Notes: generated by a model not told the origin, from the sequence alone. A stretch of 64,000 nucleotides of DNA from Macrothele yani (GCA_039090855.1 CM077023.1:85287127-85351126); one strand, 5' to 3'. Counted from the stretch's first letter, positions 33,871 to 44,999 are shown. Program-made: numbers and translations.

Positions 33871-34020
33871 TGTGAAAACACAAGTTTGTGCGTGACTGGG
33901 ATCAAAGACGCGCCCCCTTCACTCCGGAGTAAGTTGCTCTCCCAACTAAGCTACACGGACGGAATGTATCGCTGCAGATTTGTCGTCTTGATATGTGCTT
34001 TACCTTTGTAGTACGTCACA
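33871..34020 (-). mobile_element. solo LTR of the tRNA-like TRIM family, with 4-bp TSD
   Basis: Exactly 150 bp, from TGTGAAAACACAAG to TAGTACGTCACA on plus. AACT at 33867-33870 and AACT at 34021-34024 form a perfect 4-bp duplication. The tRNA-like part is present (complement of GTAGCTTAGTTGGGAGAGC-type sequence and of ACTCCGGAGTGAA). Confidence 0.88.
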
Positions 34021-34523
34021 AACTTCTGTATTATAAAATTCTGAAATTGTGTAAAAGTTGAAGTGACTTCAAGTTCAAATGTGGAAGGTTTTCTTCTTTC
34101 CGTCACTATTCAAATAACGTTCATACGCTTTTGGCATAACACTGATATCCGTACTCTTCTTCATGTGAGGTTACAGAGATCGGTAAGATAACTTGCCGTC
34201 ATTTGGATTCTTAGCCTGAATTTGGGTGGTTGGCCCTATGTTTGGGGAGAGGTACGGTACTCGGAGGGATCGACTTAAGCTACTCGGAGGCTCAAGGCGT
34301 GATACCTGGGACTCAGCCATGTTATGGTCGAATGAATTTGGATGGGCGGCAGCGAGGAATCGAACTCACAAAAGTAGCTTTCCACAAATTCACGACGTTG
34401 GGGGTAAGAAAACTGAAATTGAATCGGTATGAGAATTACGTTGTACATCATTTGCAAATAAGATTTTTTTAATTGGAGGGTGATTGTTTCTGTTATTTGT
34501 GTAATTGGCCTATTTGCCATCTC

Positions 34524-34708
34524 ATGTAGTGGCATAAGTGCTGGTTTTTGACCTTTCGTCCGGGATGGTTTCGGTTCGAATAACGGCGAGGCTTGGATTT
34601 TATTTTTGTGTTACACAAAACTGGCTCTCTTTCTTCTCTGGAAGCATCGCTCTAAACTAGGGACGACCCACTGTCCATCAGGTTGCTCACGGTACTCCTT
34701 ACACCCCC
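34524..34708 (+). mobile_element. SINE1 copy, diverged
   Basis: TAGTGGCATAAGTGCTGG head, B box GGTTCGAATAACG, body CTCTGGAAGCATCGCTCTAA, and end GCTCACGGTACTCCTTACAC. Confidence 0.75.
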
Positions 34709-35355
34709 TTCTCAAATGTAGTACTTACAAGCCATTATTTTGATAATCAGGACATCATTCTACAAAAAGATTAGAATCTTATCAAAGCTAGTTTCCAATT
34801 GAAATGGGGGCGAGTAAAATTATACTTACTGAGTTCCAAGTGTCTAAAAAGTTAACCAGGGGATTAATTAATATCAGATAGTGCTGCTGCAATTTAGTCA
34901 CTGATTTCGGAATCGCGTTGTGATGTCACTCTTCAAATGTACAAATATGTTTCCGAGTAAAGACGTGCGTTTAAGAACTAGTGATTTTTTCTGGTATTCT
35001 TTGTATTAAAGCTAGCATTGAGTCGGAAAAATTCATGATTCACGTTCTTTTGATTTGGATTTTCATTTTTTTCATACCCAAGGACAAGACTTAACGCACT
35101 ACGACAGACAATCAGACAAAGTAGGCCAAACTAAATTTAAATTTAACGAACTCGGGACGAAGCTGTCATGAGTAATATTCAAACTGTGCACTGAAGAAGT
35201 AACGCATGTAAATGTGTTCCTTACGCACTGATCTTACTATCTGCTGGTGCATGGTATTTTGAACTAAGAAATATCTTTACCGCTAGTTGGTAACATTTCA
35301 CAAGTGATAACCATTCTTACAAGCTCGTCAATGATTTGTTTTTCTTCTTTTATTT

Positions 35356-35527
35356 TGGGTTTAACGACCACCGTGAACATTAAGGATATGAGCAAATGGC
35401 CGCCCCTTATTTAGTGCCACTAGATCCGGGAAGGAGACCAGCGCCGTGAAGTAGGCCCACCGGCCATACCTGCTCCAAGGCTCGGACGACAGGCCAGAAG
35501 CCTACGCCTCTGACCACCCACCCGCGG
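35356..35527 (-). mobile_element. SINE1 copy, diverged
   Basis: Clear 3' end GGTTTAACGACCACCGTGAA. The head end is CCTCTGACCACCCACCCGCG, and a deletion removes part of the B-box side. Confidence 0.8.
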
Positions 35528-35611
35528 TTTAGCGATATCAGGATTGGCTGCACTGCGTACAAGCATTGGTTCTCCTCTTATAAAACTGTCTTCCACCAAT
35601 ATTAATCACAG

Positions 35612-36165
35612 ACATGGGCGCCCATATGAGGGGGGGGCAAGAGGGGCCATTCGCCCTCCCCTGGAAATTGGACCATACTCTTTCTGTTCTTGAAAGGTAC
35701 TACAGAGCTTTTCGCAATAACACTAATTGTGATTGCTGATTTATCTGTAGAACTTGTGAATGCGTACGTAGGGCGTAAAAATGGGGTAAACATTAGGAAT
35801 TTCCTGTAAAAAAAAAAAAGGAAATTTGCAGTAGAGAGTAATAAAATTTTCTATTTCATGCTGGAGAACAGCGTGCAGCATGGAAAAAAAAATGAAAAGC
35901 AAAAAAGTTAAAAATATTTCATCCTCTGCAGCAGCTAAACACTGCTGGACAAAGATCTTTCGAAAATTTTCTCACAAATTTGCCTTGAGGGTATTTTTTC
36001 ATTCTTCATGACCAGTTGAGTGTCGTCTGAGGTGTCGTGGCGCATGCTACCGAAGTAAAAAAAAAATGTTTACAAGAAATTTTTTCCCAAGACATTTCTT
36101 TTTTGTCCTAAGATGTCAAATTTAATTTATCCATCTTTTTTATGCAGTTTTTGAGACCACTGCCC
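35612..36165 (+). repeat. dispersed repeat R35, copy B (uninterrupted)
   Basis: Begins ATGGGCGCCCATATGAGG and a G run, and ends near 36165. It serves as the empty-site reference for copy A. No coding frame or clear terminal repeats are visible. Confidence 0.75.
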
Positions 36166-36169
36166 AACT

Positions 36170-37182
36170 AAAATGACCATCGTTTATTTCAGTTTTTTGG
36201 AATATGGCACTTCATATTTTCAGGAAGTTCTGTGTATTGATACAGAGGATACAGAAAAAAAACAAAAAACAAAAAAGGAAGAAAAGCCTGTCGTCAAATT
36301 TCAGCCTTGGCGCTATTTTACCCATGGTCAAATCCTAATCTCCTTAAGCTGTTTTAAAAGTAAAAAAGAAAATACGCACATCCTACAAGTTTCTACTCCG
36401 GGCATGCAAAGCTTTGAAGCGATTTTTTTTTTTTTTTTTTTTTGTTTTATTTCCGAAGGTCACAACTAAAATTAGATAAATAAATTACTAAGTAATGGAC
36501 AAAAGTACAGGTATCATTAATTGCCACAGGGAAATGGTCTTGTGACTTTTGGTCACCGGCATAGATCGATGCTGATTATGGTGCACCTCGAATAAAAAAT
36601 GAACTTAAATGATAGACTTTGAATGCCCGGTACTTCTCATGATTGCATGTCAAACAGTGATGGCTTCGTTAAAAACAAAACGGCCATTAGCATACCGTGT
36701 GTTTCCAGAGGGCCATAAAATGATAGGTATAGTGACTTTTCCCTTGTTATTCAATATGATGTCGGCTCATGCGTATTTGCGAAAGCCAATTTCGCAATCA
36801 TAAGTTTGGGAACATTTGTCGTCGGGTTAATGCACGCATCCTTCGGACTGGAAAAAAATGGAAAAAGAAAGCTTGCAAAAATTGAATTATTCATCGAAAT
36901 TCCATTTCCTTCTGTTTTCATGATTTCGATTTTGTTTATGTTAACAGATCTTCCCTTTCTGAAAACCTCGAAGTATTGTCAGCACATTAACAATCACAAG
37001 GATCTCACGTAGTATCTGTACTAGTGCGTTCAATTATAAATTACACCAACCACGGACTGGCTGAAAAGGAGTCGGCTACATGTTCCTGTTACTTGACCGA
37101 ATAGCTTTCATTTAACCTAAAGTTGAAATGGATATTTTGGAGTCTTCTTTTTTTATTTTGATTTACTAATGCTCTCACTATG
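36170..37182. other. no gene recognised
   Basis: A T run lies at about 36422-36443. Frames of 60-98 codons here contain no recognisable domain. Confidence 0.45.
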
Positions 37183-37184
37183 TA

Positions 37185-38475
37185 CACTGTAAAAACTTTT
37201 CTGAAATTCACGAGCCACTTTCCGTCATTTCTTTCGTGAATTAACGAAGCATATTTCTGATACAACCTTTTCCGTGAAATGACAGAAAGAAACCTGAATT
37301 TCAGGGATTTTTCGTACCACGAGAAAATTTTCAATTTTCGGAAACCTTTCCGTAGTTTCTTTCTTATATTGACGGTAAATTACCGTTTTAGAGATGTGTT
37401 AAAGAGAAAATTCTGAATTTTCAGAAACCTTTCCGCAGTTCCTTTCGTATATTAACGGAAAAACTCCGTTCTTACTTTTTCTGTATCTGTATGACGAGAA
37501 ATCGCCGGTAATAGGAGCTATTGGTGAGAATACTTGAGGTTTGATTAACTTTTAAATTTCAATCATCTGTCGAATTTTAAAGTTCCGCAGCGCGATCGGA
37601 TATTGTGGATAGCATATCGCATGGATTTTGTTTATTGTGGTACAGGATATTTCTTCTATTCTCCCCTTTTTTGTGCACCAGCTATTTATTACATATTGCG
37701 CTAATGTAAGAAATGGGGTACTTAACTTATTGTACAGATTATATGATATCTATGTATCAGTATTTGGACCCTTTAAGACAAAAGCTATTATTGCTATCAA
37801 GAGTAAATTTAATATTTAGAAGGTTTTTTTTTATGAAATAATACTATAAAAAAGTATATTTCACCTTTTTTAAGGATAACAGAAAGTCATTGTTAGTTAA
37901 AAAAAATCAAGTTGCAAAGCATTTTGTTGCTTCGAAAAATCACGATGAAAAATGCTTAATTTGAGAAAAGTCCTCCTACAGGAAAAAAAATGATTACGAA
38001 CCTATTCAGAAAAATAATAAGCTCCAACAGAAAATGAAATCACTAAATCACTCACATTAATGACAAAAAAAAAAAAAAAAAATTCATCGTCGCGCAATTT
38101 GTTTTACTATGTACGTGATTCGGATTTCCGAGTGTTTGTGGGTCAGTGGTTAAAGGCGTGCGTTACCTGTTAAACCAACCCAAACGACGGGGGTTCGATC
38201 CAAACTGCAGCAGAAGGATTATCTGAAGTAATGGCGGAAAATGCAGGGTCGTCAATTTCGCGGAATTTCAGTTTAAATACGGAAAAACCTTATATGGATT
38301 TTTTCTGCAATAAAGGGAATTTTTCGGTATACGGGAAATCTTTAAAAATACTGGTTAAAATAAACGAGCACTTTTAAAACGGAAATTTATGAAAAAGACG
38401 GACACCTACCGGCAACTTTGCTGCACGTTATTTTCAGAAATTTTCCGTGAATTCACACCATTTATTTTTACAGTG
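37185..38475 (+). mobile_element. non-autonomous TIR element with internal tRNA-like module
   Basis: Ends are CACTGTAAAAA at 37185 and its complement TTTTTACAGTG ending 38475, with TA on both sides (37183-37184, 38476-38477), a Tc1/mariner-type target. The 1.29-kb interior has no transposase. The left third is built of repeated TTCCGTGAAAT/TTCGTGAATT-type motifs. Near 38128-38205 a tRNA-like stretch has an A-box match (TGGGTCAGTGGTTAAAGGCG) and a B-box match (GGGGTTCGATCCA). The same layout recurs at 59475-60553. Either a tRNA-like SINE inserted in an ancestral copy before spread, or the module is part of the element. Confidence 0.85.
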
Positions 38476-38477
38476 TA

Positions 38478-39418
38478 CTCTTGGAATTTCTACCTTCTTT
38501 TTTCGATTCCCTGAAGGAATGAAGGGAAATTTGTCTCGGCTCACCGTGTCCGATTCTACTCACACTCTATTGATTGACTGATTGATTGTTGAGAGTTAAC
38601 AGAGAAGAGTTCACCAAGGAGTGATCAGTGGTTGGAAAGTACAGACAGACGCTGGGATGTAAAGATTTTTCAGTTGAGTAGGGAATAGAACTGTAGCGCA
38701 GGGCACCAAATCATGTCATTTCCCAGCGGTCAGAAATTCGCTTCTTCGATCTCTGTGTTAGGATGGTAAAAAGCCTTTGTGTAACCCCTTTTATCCTTAG
38801 GAATAGATAAGTACTTAAAATTAATTCGGCTTGACGTTCATTTACTCTTAATTTATTAATATGTGCAGCCACAAAAATGAAAGCGGCTAATTATGAGATG
38901 AAATTGTCATTATTTTTAAAGATATTACAATAAAACAAAATCGACAAAAATGTTAACAGATTGTAGCTTAATGCAAATAAAACTAGAATTAGAAAAAGAA
39001 TGAAGATAAAACTAGAATTAAAACTAGAATTAGAAAAAGAATGTATTTGAACTGACACAAAAAATTTGAGGTCCAGATTAATTGTTTTGGAATTCTATGG
39101 ATCAAATATTAGCTTTTTCAGCTAGCAGCCTGTTACTGTTTTCTAGAGAGATGCTGCATATCAGTCGAACACCAAAAATTTAAAAAAAAAGAAAAAAGAA
39201 AGAAAGAACAAAATATCGATCACCTCTGAATGTTGATCTCATTTGTTTCTTTCTTTAAAAAAGGAAGAAAGAAAGGAAGAATAAATGTTGATCTACAAAT
39301 ATATATGCAAACAAATTCATCATATATTTGTATGTCGCATAAAAGTGAGTTTTACCAACAACATTTCTTCTTGGGACTTAATTTTTTTTTTTTTTTGTCT
39401 TTTTGTTTTGTTTTGTTG
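38478..39418. other. no gene recognised
   Basis: A short ACTAGAATTAGAAAAAGAATG duplication occurs near 38985-39042, and an A/G-rich stretch near 39181-39209. Confidence 0.45.
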
Positions 39419-39592
39419 TGTGGTTTAACGATTATCGTGAGCAACTCGATGAGCTATAAGCATTTCCGCATCCTAATTTAGGGCCACTAGTTCCAACGAA
39501 GGGGCCAGTGCAGTAAGTCAAACGCCTCACCGAGATTCGAACCTCGACACATTTTGGGCGAAAGGTCAAAAACCAGGGCTTAGGCCACTGCC
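39419..39592 (-). mobile_element. SINE1 copy
   Basis: 3' end GGTTTAACGATTATCGTGAG after a T-rich tail (39379-39418). The B-box complement GAGATTCGAACCTCG is clear, and the head end is TTAGGCCACTGCC. Confidence 0.86.
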
Positions 39593-41716
39593 GAAAATTT
39601 CTTGTATATATATTATTTGAACCTGTATGTACCTATAACATTTGAACCTATTTGTACAAAACAAAAATAACTGGTAAGCAAGAAGAGATAAGACGCGCAT
39701 AAGCTTCTAATTAAATTCAAACCTAAAATCATAGTAAAACCATGAGTTGCTTTGAAAGAATCAAAATCGCTCAAAAAGTGATTGCAAAATTATTTTATTA
39801 TATATACAGAGAGAGAGAGAGAGAGAGAGATTTCACTAAAGGAACTAAGTGTGACTAAGTGACATTCTTTTGATCTTTCAGGAATAAATTGAAGCTTAAC
39901 CAGTTTTGCAAATATTTATTTTATAGCAAGCACTTTTCTATCTGAAATATATATATAATAGAGGGACGTTGGGACACTGTGCCAACATCGTGGGATGGAA
40001 TCGCCTCCCGTACTTTATCGGGAACTTATCCTAGAGACCCGTGCTTTTTACCACCCGGCTACCCTGGCGACCCTTGAGAACTGTTTGTTGAAATCGTGGC
40101 ATCGGATCCGCTTAGTCGCGAACAGTCCTCATCTGAGTCCTCTACTGAGAAGAACAAAAGTAACTGTAAGGACACTGGTATTTTCGTTAGACTTTTCTAC
40201 GTTGGGATGCTTTATGCCAACAGCTATCGTTCCTTAATAATAATGGTTCTCGAATGCAAACATCTTTTGTTTATACAGTAAACATAGTTTCTGGCTCTTT
40301 TAGGTCACGCTTGAGCAGTGTCTTTCAACTCTCTTTCAAATATTTTACGTAACGGCGTCCATCAGTAACCGGCTAGTACTCCAGATTTTAGGAGCATGAC
40401 AAATGCTCCTAAAATCATCATCTCTTGCTCCTAACTTTACATCTACCCTTACAGCTTTTTGCTTCGCTATCAACAAGATAGCAGCATTTAACAGTATTCA
40501 TGTAGTAACTTCAGTAAAAGCATTCCTGCTCTTCAAAACATAGCAGTTGTTTTTATAATTTTTTGATGCTATTAATACAGTACATTAAGCGAAACAAAAT
40601 GTATTAGAAGTTTTAGGCAGACCTGGGTAGCCTAATATTTTTCAAAGCATTTTATCTCAGAAGACAAGTTTAAACGATCTTGAAAAACTGCAAAATTCAC
40701 TGAGCATCCCAATTAAGTCATTGAATAGTTCTAGTCTATGTAGAACAAAAAGAAGATAAGGAAATCTTCTTTTTGCCCTTGCCAAATAAATTTCATTAGT
40801 GTTTTGTCAATTTGGGCTATCCATGTAGTATTAGAATTTCCCTTAAGTTTTGTTATAAAAAAAATAGTTCTGTTGAGATTTTTCCCTCACAGTTCTCATT
40901 TTTGATTTTCGATTAAATTTTCGGTACTTTTTCTTTCAGAAAATAGTACTTTTGTTATAAAGCTTTGTCGGAATAAATTTTTTATCCGACCCAGTAAATT
41001 TTGAGCGAAACGTATTCGAAACTGACCAAATTACGCTTTTTCATTAATGCTGGAAGTTAAAACAGTAACACATACAGAACAAAAGAAAAGCCATCAACTT
41101 TTTCTTTCCCTTGACTAGATAAATTGCGGTAAATTGCTGTGTTGAAAGGATTCGTAATTTCCCTCTTTTCCTTTTTATTATATATTTTTCTTTTCTCTTT
41201 TTCTTTTAACGTAAGACCACAGGAAATCTTGAAAAGCCTCCAACAGAGTGAAGGACGTATTTAAAGAGACACATCTCGTTGCTCAGCCAAAGCAAACAAT
41301 CTCTTTTGATTACTCAGAAAGAATGGACGTTTTTTCTTTTACATTTTGTTTAGCATTCAGTCTATGGTACGGAAGATGTATGATAAATTGACTCATCATT
41401 GTAATTCGTTCAGCTTATCTAGTTTGTAATCGTCAAGCAGATGCCGTGGCTTCAGAGATAGCATCCAGCAACTGAACACATTCTGCTACACGCTTTTGCA
41501 AGCACGCACAGAGAAACATAGAGGTAAAGTGAATGTATAGGTCACCAAATGATACGTATATGAGCACCTCTGCTAAGTTCGAATATTAGCCAAAAGTGAG
41601 TTTGTTGTAAATGCCCGCAAATTCTCTTTGGGGAATAATTATGTCGTTTTGAAGATTAAACTGGTCTGCCATAGATTCATTTACATGCAACCTTCATGGC
41701 GATGGTTACAGTCAAA
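39593..41716. other. 2.1 kb without a supported gene
   Basis: Contains (AG)n at about 39808-39830 and a 14-nt perfect hairpin (40384-40397 with 40403-40416, 5-nt loop). A possible tRNA-like trace on minus at 40000-40085 is too weak to call. Confidence 0.45.
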
Positions 41717-41840
41717 TACACTGCTGGGCACCCAAAATGCAACACCAAGAAGGAAGCATCCGATTGGCCTGAAATTCGCAGCATGCGTTGCCCGTGAGAG
41801 GACATGCAAGCGATTAGCATTGAAGGGCATATGCAAATCA

Positions 41841-41906
41841 TGTGCGCCTGGCACGCCACCGAGAAGCACTATAAGAAGTGCTTCTCGGTGGCGTGCCAGG
41901 CGCACA
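41841..41906. repeat. perfect GC-rich hairpin inside the Tc1 element
   Basis: 41841-41869 and 41878-41906 are exact reverse complements (29 nt) around an 8-nt loop (TATAAGAA). It lies between the left TIR and the transposase start and is much more GC-rich than the window. Confidence 0.97.
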
Positions 41907-41970
41907 GAAGGCGGGGTGTAAGTAGTGGAAGTGTGTTGTGCTGCCGGACCTGTGCGTGGGAAGCTTCCAG

Positions 41971-43011
41971 ATGCCTTGCCGCAGAATACGGCAGTCATTC
42001 CAGCACGTTTCAGAATTCGACAGAGGACGAATAGAGGCTTATCGCGACAGCGGTTTATTGTACCGAGACATCGACGCCCGTGTGGGACGAGATCCAGCCT
42101 CAGTGAGGCGAGTATGGATTCGGTGGGTGCAGGACGGACGGACGGACCGACGTGAGCGATTGCCGCAGCCGCAGCACCCTACCGAACGAAAGGACCGGTA
42201 TGTTGTGCGGCGGGCATTGACGGCTCGCACCGCCACGTCATGAACGTTAGCGCAGTAATTAGGGTGTGTTGCGCAACGACCTGTGTCGGCATGTACCATT
42301 CGACGTCGTCTGCAGGAGCGGGGACTTGTCGCACGGCGCCCATTGCTCCGACTACTATTGACGTTACACCACCGGCGAGTGCGGCTGCAGTGGGCCGTTG
42401 AACGCCGCACCTGGACTACGGAATGGCACGACGTTGTCTTCTCCAACGAATCCCGCTTTTGCCTGCAACACCACGATGGTCGGATCCGCGTGTAGCGGCA
42501 CCACGGCGAGAGACTGTATGACGCCCGCATTATGCATTGCCATACTGGTCCGTCGCCTGGCGTAATGGTTTTGGGCGCAATTGGATATGGCACCCGCACC
42601 CCTCTGGTACGGATCGCCAGTACACTCACCAGCCACCGCTACATCTCCGACGTTTTGGAGCCTGTAGTCTTCCCTTACCTGCAGGACCTGCCAGCGGCCA
42701 CGTTTCAACAGGACAATGCGCGCCCGCACGTGGCACGCATCGTGTAACAATTCTTCACGGCCCACCTGGTGTCACTGCTGCCGTGGTACGCCTGTTCTCC
42801 CGATATGTCGCCCATCGAACACGTCTGGTAGCTGATCGGCGACCGAGTAGCCCGGCAAGCACCACCCGCGGCTACGCCTGATGAACTGTGGCAACGTGTG
42901 ATAGCAGCCTGAACCGACATACCCCAAGCCCACATCCAAAGCCTTTTTCGTTCGATGCCGCGGCGTGTAGTGGCCGTTATTGCCAGCCATGAGGGCCACA
43001 CGAACTATTGA
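41971..43011 (+). pseudogene. Tc1-like transposase with six in-frame stops
   Basis: One uninterrupted frame register of 347 codons from ATG 41971 to TGA 43009-43011, with no frameshift. It starts MPCRRIRQSFQHVSEFDRGR (helix-turn-helix region). The DDE domain includes FSNESRFCLQHHDGRIRV, GPSPGVMVLGAIGYGTRTPL, FQQDNARPHVARIV, CSPDMSPIEHVW and SMPRRVVAVIASHEG. In-frame stops are at 42241 (TGA), 42256 (TAA), 42493 (TAG), 42745 (TAA), near 42829 (TAG) and near 42910 (TGA). Most are one transition away from a sense codon. The first catalytic residue is Asn, where the family has Asp. There are 34 residues between the second Asp and the Glu (DD34E). The protein cannot be made in full. Confidence 0.94.
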
Positions 43012-43678
43012 TGTCTGCGTGTTCTTCAAGCTGCACGGGCCTGTAAGCTTAATCAGTTCATCTTTGTATCTGTTGTTATGTGTCCAGTAAATCTGGCTTT
43101 GCTATCTCGTGTACTTCTTCGTGTTGCATTTTGGGTGGCCAGCAGTGTATGTTTAAAAGCAAAATTCAACAGCACGCTCTAATGTTTCTTTTATTTCAAC
43201 CCTTCAGAAAAAGATATCGAATTCTTAGTTCTTCAGTTCGTAAGCCAAAAATAACCGTTCGCGATTAAGAACTAAGTTAGGAAATTTTCTGATGAAATAT
43301 ATTTGATATCTTCCTGCCGTTTGATACGGAAAACCTTTAAAGCTTCTTCTTTAAAACAAAGTCACTTCCAAATGTCGATCTCAGCAAAGTGAAGTGTAGA
43401 CCGCAACATCAAACTAAGTATTTTTGTATGTTGTGTAGTACCAATGAAAATGCCATCAATTGTATACACTAATTGTCGACTTACTCGGCCAGAGGCTATT
43501 GAGCATTGGCGGAGGTATACGTCTTACACCTGAAAATTTAAAAATTCTAGTGATGGGGCAGTTTTACAGAGTGCCTGCCTTTTGGATTGGGTGAAGTAGT
43601 CTCTGTGACAATCCTAATTCCTCAAGATTTTTAGAAAGTTTTTAGGTACCACTGCGGTTGCCAAAATGACAGCCGATA

Positions 43679-43848
43679 TGATCTGTGTTATACTCTGCTT
43701 CCAGATTAGATCTGTGTTATACTCTGCTTCCAGATTAGATCTGTGTTATACTCTGCTTCCAGATTAGATCTGTGTTATACTCTGCTTCCAGATTAGATCT
43801 GTGTTATACTCTGCTTCCAGATTAGATCTGTGTTACACTCTGCTTCCT
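43679..43848. repeat. 29-bp minisatellite, about 6 units
   Basis: Units beginning AGATCTGTGTTATACTCTGC are identical except the last, which has one T-to-C change and a divergent end. There are no spacers between units, so this is not a CRISPR array. Confidence 0.96.
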
Positions 43849-44113
43849 CTGGATTTCTATTCGTAGGTTCTCTTATTTCGAGCTTTTCTCAGAAACTGTT
43901 CTTTTGTCATTATTATTACCGTTTGATTGCGTTTCTAATCTACAGCAATGGAATCTATAGCATAGTCCATGGACATGAAATCATATACGGACGTAGACAT
44001 TCGTGGTTTTAAACCCGTCGTATACGATGTGACCCTTATCGACAACCAAACTCTCTGGGATTTTGGGCCTTAGGTGCCTTAGACCCAAAGCATCAAGTTG
44101 AGTTACAAGAGTA

Positions 44114-44174
44114 TACTGATTATCTCTGCAACTGATATAATAGAGAATTATATCAGTTGCAGAGATAATCAGTA
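44114..44174. repeat. perfect hairpin, 28-nt arms, at the end of a retrotransposon frame
   Basis: 44114-44141 and 44147-44174 are exact reverse complements around a 5-nt loop (AGAGA). The right arm overlaps the last codons of the minus-strand frame 44153-44386, so the left arm looks like an inverted copy of that coding end. Confidence 0.96.
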
Positions 44175-44945
44175 GATGGATATGAACTGTCTTCAGCTTT
44201 CAAAACTGTTTTAATCTTTGCAGCCAGCTCCACATACTTGTTGATTTTTGTCGCATGGGTAGTGTAAATATTGGAGTCTATCGGTGCCGATATATCAATA
44301 ATGACTTCACTCTGTCTATTGTGATATAGCACTATGTCTGGACGACTGTCAGAGATAGTTACGTCTGTTTTGATTTCACGGTCCAATATATTTATATTGT
44401 ATGGTATCTACAACCACGTCCTGTATGCTGCGCTAATTGTTGATTTATCATCTTAGCAAAATTGTTGTGTCGCTGTATATGATCAACGCCATCTAGCGTG
44501 TTGCATCCACTACAAATGCTTTTGATGGTCTCAGTGCAGATACCACGTGTTCTACATTTGTACATTTGTCATTTTGCAGGTCCTCCTTTTTTTTTTTTTT
44601 TTTTTTTTGGTTGGAGGTTTAACGACCACCGTGAGCAACTCAATGGGCTATAAGCAGTCGCCCGTCCCTAATTTAGCGTCACTGGTTCCAGGGAAGGGAG
44701 AGAGCCAGTGCCGCAACACGAACACAACATCCATGCCCCACCGAGACCCGAACCCGGACCCTCCTCGGACGAATGACCAGAGGCCATCGCCTAGACCACC
44801 GCGCCACCGGGGCGGCCAGGTCCTCCTTCAAATGCATTTCTATAATTTTGGTTGCAATCACTTTATCTTCAACATCCGTCATAAACCCAATGATCTCTCT
44901 ATAGTTTTCCTCGCTTCAGCCACTGGTTTGAAGCTTTATTCATAT
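44153..44945 (-). pseudogene. 3' remnant of a non-LTR retrotransposon ORF, split by SINE1
   Basis: Reading on minus and skipping the SINE (44589-44816): IIGFMTDVEDKVIATKIIEM, then a region with CSGCNTLDGVDHIQRH, a stop, and finally DREIKTDVTISDSRPDIVLY...APIDSNIYTTHATKINKYVEL. This order (FMxxIxDxVIxTxxY, then a Cys-His region, then DREIxxxRPDIVxxD and KxxKYxxL) is familiar from C-terminal parts of non-LTR retrotransposon polyproteins. The reverse-transcriptase core is not in the window. Frameshifts and stops show it was already decaying. I cannot name the clade. Confidence 0.7.
44587..44816 (-). mobile_element. SINE1, full length, with 12-bp TSD
   Basis: Almost identical to the 16-kb reference copy. 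The tail is the T run at 44587-44608 and the head ends GCCACCGGGGCGGC. CAGGTCCTCCTT at 44577-44588 recurs at 44817-44828, a perfect 12-bp duplication overlapping the first tail bases. It interrupts the retrotransposon remnant and is clearly the younger insertion. Confidence 0.96.
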
Positions 44946-44947
44946 TA

Positions 44948-44978
<31 letters not shown>

Positions 44979-44999
44979 GTTGTTGTTGTTGTTGTTGTT
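44946..44999. repeat. (ATT)n(GTT)n compound microsatellite
   Basis: About 11 ATT units followed by about 7 GTT units. Confidence 0.92.

Larger units (their letters stand above)
41719..43147 (+). mobile_element. Tc1-like DNA transposon, inactive
   Basis: 1.43 kb with TIRs of about 37 bp: CACTGCTGGGCACCCAAAAT at 41719 and the complement of CACTGCTGGCCACCCAAAAT ending at 43147. A perfect TA duplication is at 41717-41718 and 43148-43149. The transposase frame is on plus and carries six stops (see 41971-43011). A perfect 29-nt-arm hairpin sits in its 5' non-coding part. Confidence 0.96.

Noticed and set aside
39995..40237. tRNA-like trace on minus around 40000-40085 and an 80-codon frame on plus
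   Set aside because: The A- and B-box matches are weak and the stems do not pair. The frame has no domain.
42039..42629. 196-codon minus-strand frame across the Tc1 element
   Set aside because: It is the antisense shadow of the transposase pseudogene, whose plus-strand motifs are clear.
43679..43848. CRISPR-like array
   Set aside because: Units are contiguous with no unique spacers, and the sequence context is eukaryotic. It is a minisatellite.
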